Origin: Candidatus Dormiibacterota bacterium
Lineage (GTDB): Bacteria > Chloroflexota > Dormibacteria > Aeolococcales > Aeolococcaceae
Direction of reading: 5' to 3'
DNA length: 6,141 nucleotides
NCBI GenBank assembly: GCA_003135255.1
Contig: PLAX01000209.1
Location: forward strand, 1 to 6,141
In this document: in pieces, positions 6,099-6,141 of the stretch
How the letters are laid out: each line of letters starts with the position of its first letter
How positions within the stretch are numbered: position 1 is the first letter of the stretch
The notes under the pieces: generated by a model
Told to the model about the DNA's origin: nothing
Seen by the model: the letters and a program-made list of their open reading frames with translations, nothing else
Databases searched by the model: none
Made by a program: the position numbers and the translations under genes

Positions 6099-6141
6099 TC
6101 GTCGCGAACCATCGCCTCAGGGACGGAGACCACCCGATAGG
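6095..6141 (-). CDS. 3' end of an unidentified gene coupled to the amidotransferase
   Basis: On the - strand the window edge holds 14 open codons reading YRVVSVPEAMVRDE, then a TGA at 6097-6095 that overlaps the amidotransferase ATG as ATGA. Such an overlap is typical of paired operon genes in this window, which supports a real upstream gene whose body lies outside. The fragment is too short to identify. It could be a metabolic enzyme that supplies or uses the amidotransferase, but that is a guess. Confidence 0.5.
   Translation of the reverse strand, partial: YRVVSVPEAMVRDE

Noticed and set aside
5553..6140. 195-codon + strand open frame opposite the amidotransferase
   Set aside because: The - strand protein has a full catalytic triad and family motifs; the + strand translation shows no recognisable features.
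1..6141. CRISPR array, tRNA, rRNA, insertion sequence, toxin-antitoxin or defence module
   Set aside because: No regularly spaced repeats, cloverleaf, transposase, terminal inverted repeats or defence-type domains were seen; coding genes cover nearly all of the window.

Overview
This is a GC-rich, gene-dense bacterial window. Most stop codons overlap the next start or lie close to it, and no RNA gene, CRISPR array, insertion sequence or long repeat is visible. The gene set (ParA-family ATPase, DUF503 protein, 14-helix DHA2 transporter, HelY-type Ski2-like helicase with a DSHCT end, stand-alone class I glutamine amidotransferase) and the base composition fit a high-GC Terrabacteria lineage. 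Actinomycetota, or a Chloroflexota/Dormibacterota-like soil lineage, are the best guesses. This is inference from gene families, not a taxonomic assignment.

Layout on the + strand: the window opens inside a ParA/Soj-family ATPase (3-548), whose stop overlaps the start of a 94-residue protein (548-832) that looks like a ParA partner or adaptor. A 77-bp gap holds a short hairpin and a candidate extended -10 element placed for a leaderless transcript. Next comes a tight four-gene run: DUF503 protein (910-1197), DHA2 major facilitator transporter (1194-2636), HelY-like RNA helicase (2633-5089) and an 86-residue conserved-looking small protein (5111-5371). The first three are joined by two identical 4-bp GTGA stop/start overlaps.

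Layout on the - strand: a class I glutamine amidotransferase (6098-5406) converges on this run with only 34 bp between stops. A perfect 7-bp hairpin sits at that junction and may end transcription in both directions. The amidotransferase start overlaps (ATGA) the stop of a further - strand gene, of which only the last 14 complete codons are inside the window.

Functionally, DUF503 (YlxP, usually found beside translation and ribosome-maturation genes) and HelY share an RNA/translation theme. The transporter between them does not obviously fit. The window reads mainly as chromosomal housekeeping sequence. The least described parts are the ParA-linked 94-residue protein and the 86-residue protein after the helicase. 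I see no defence system or mobile element.
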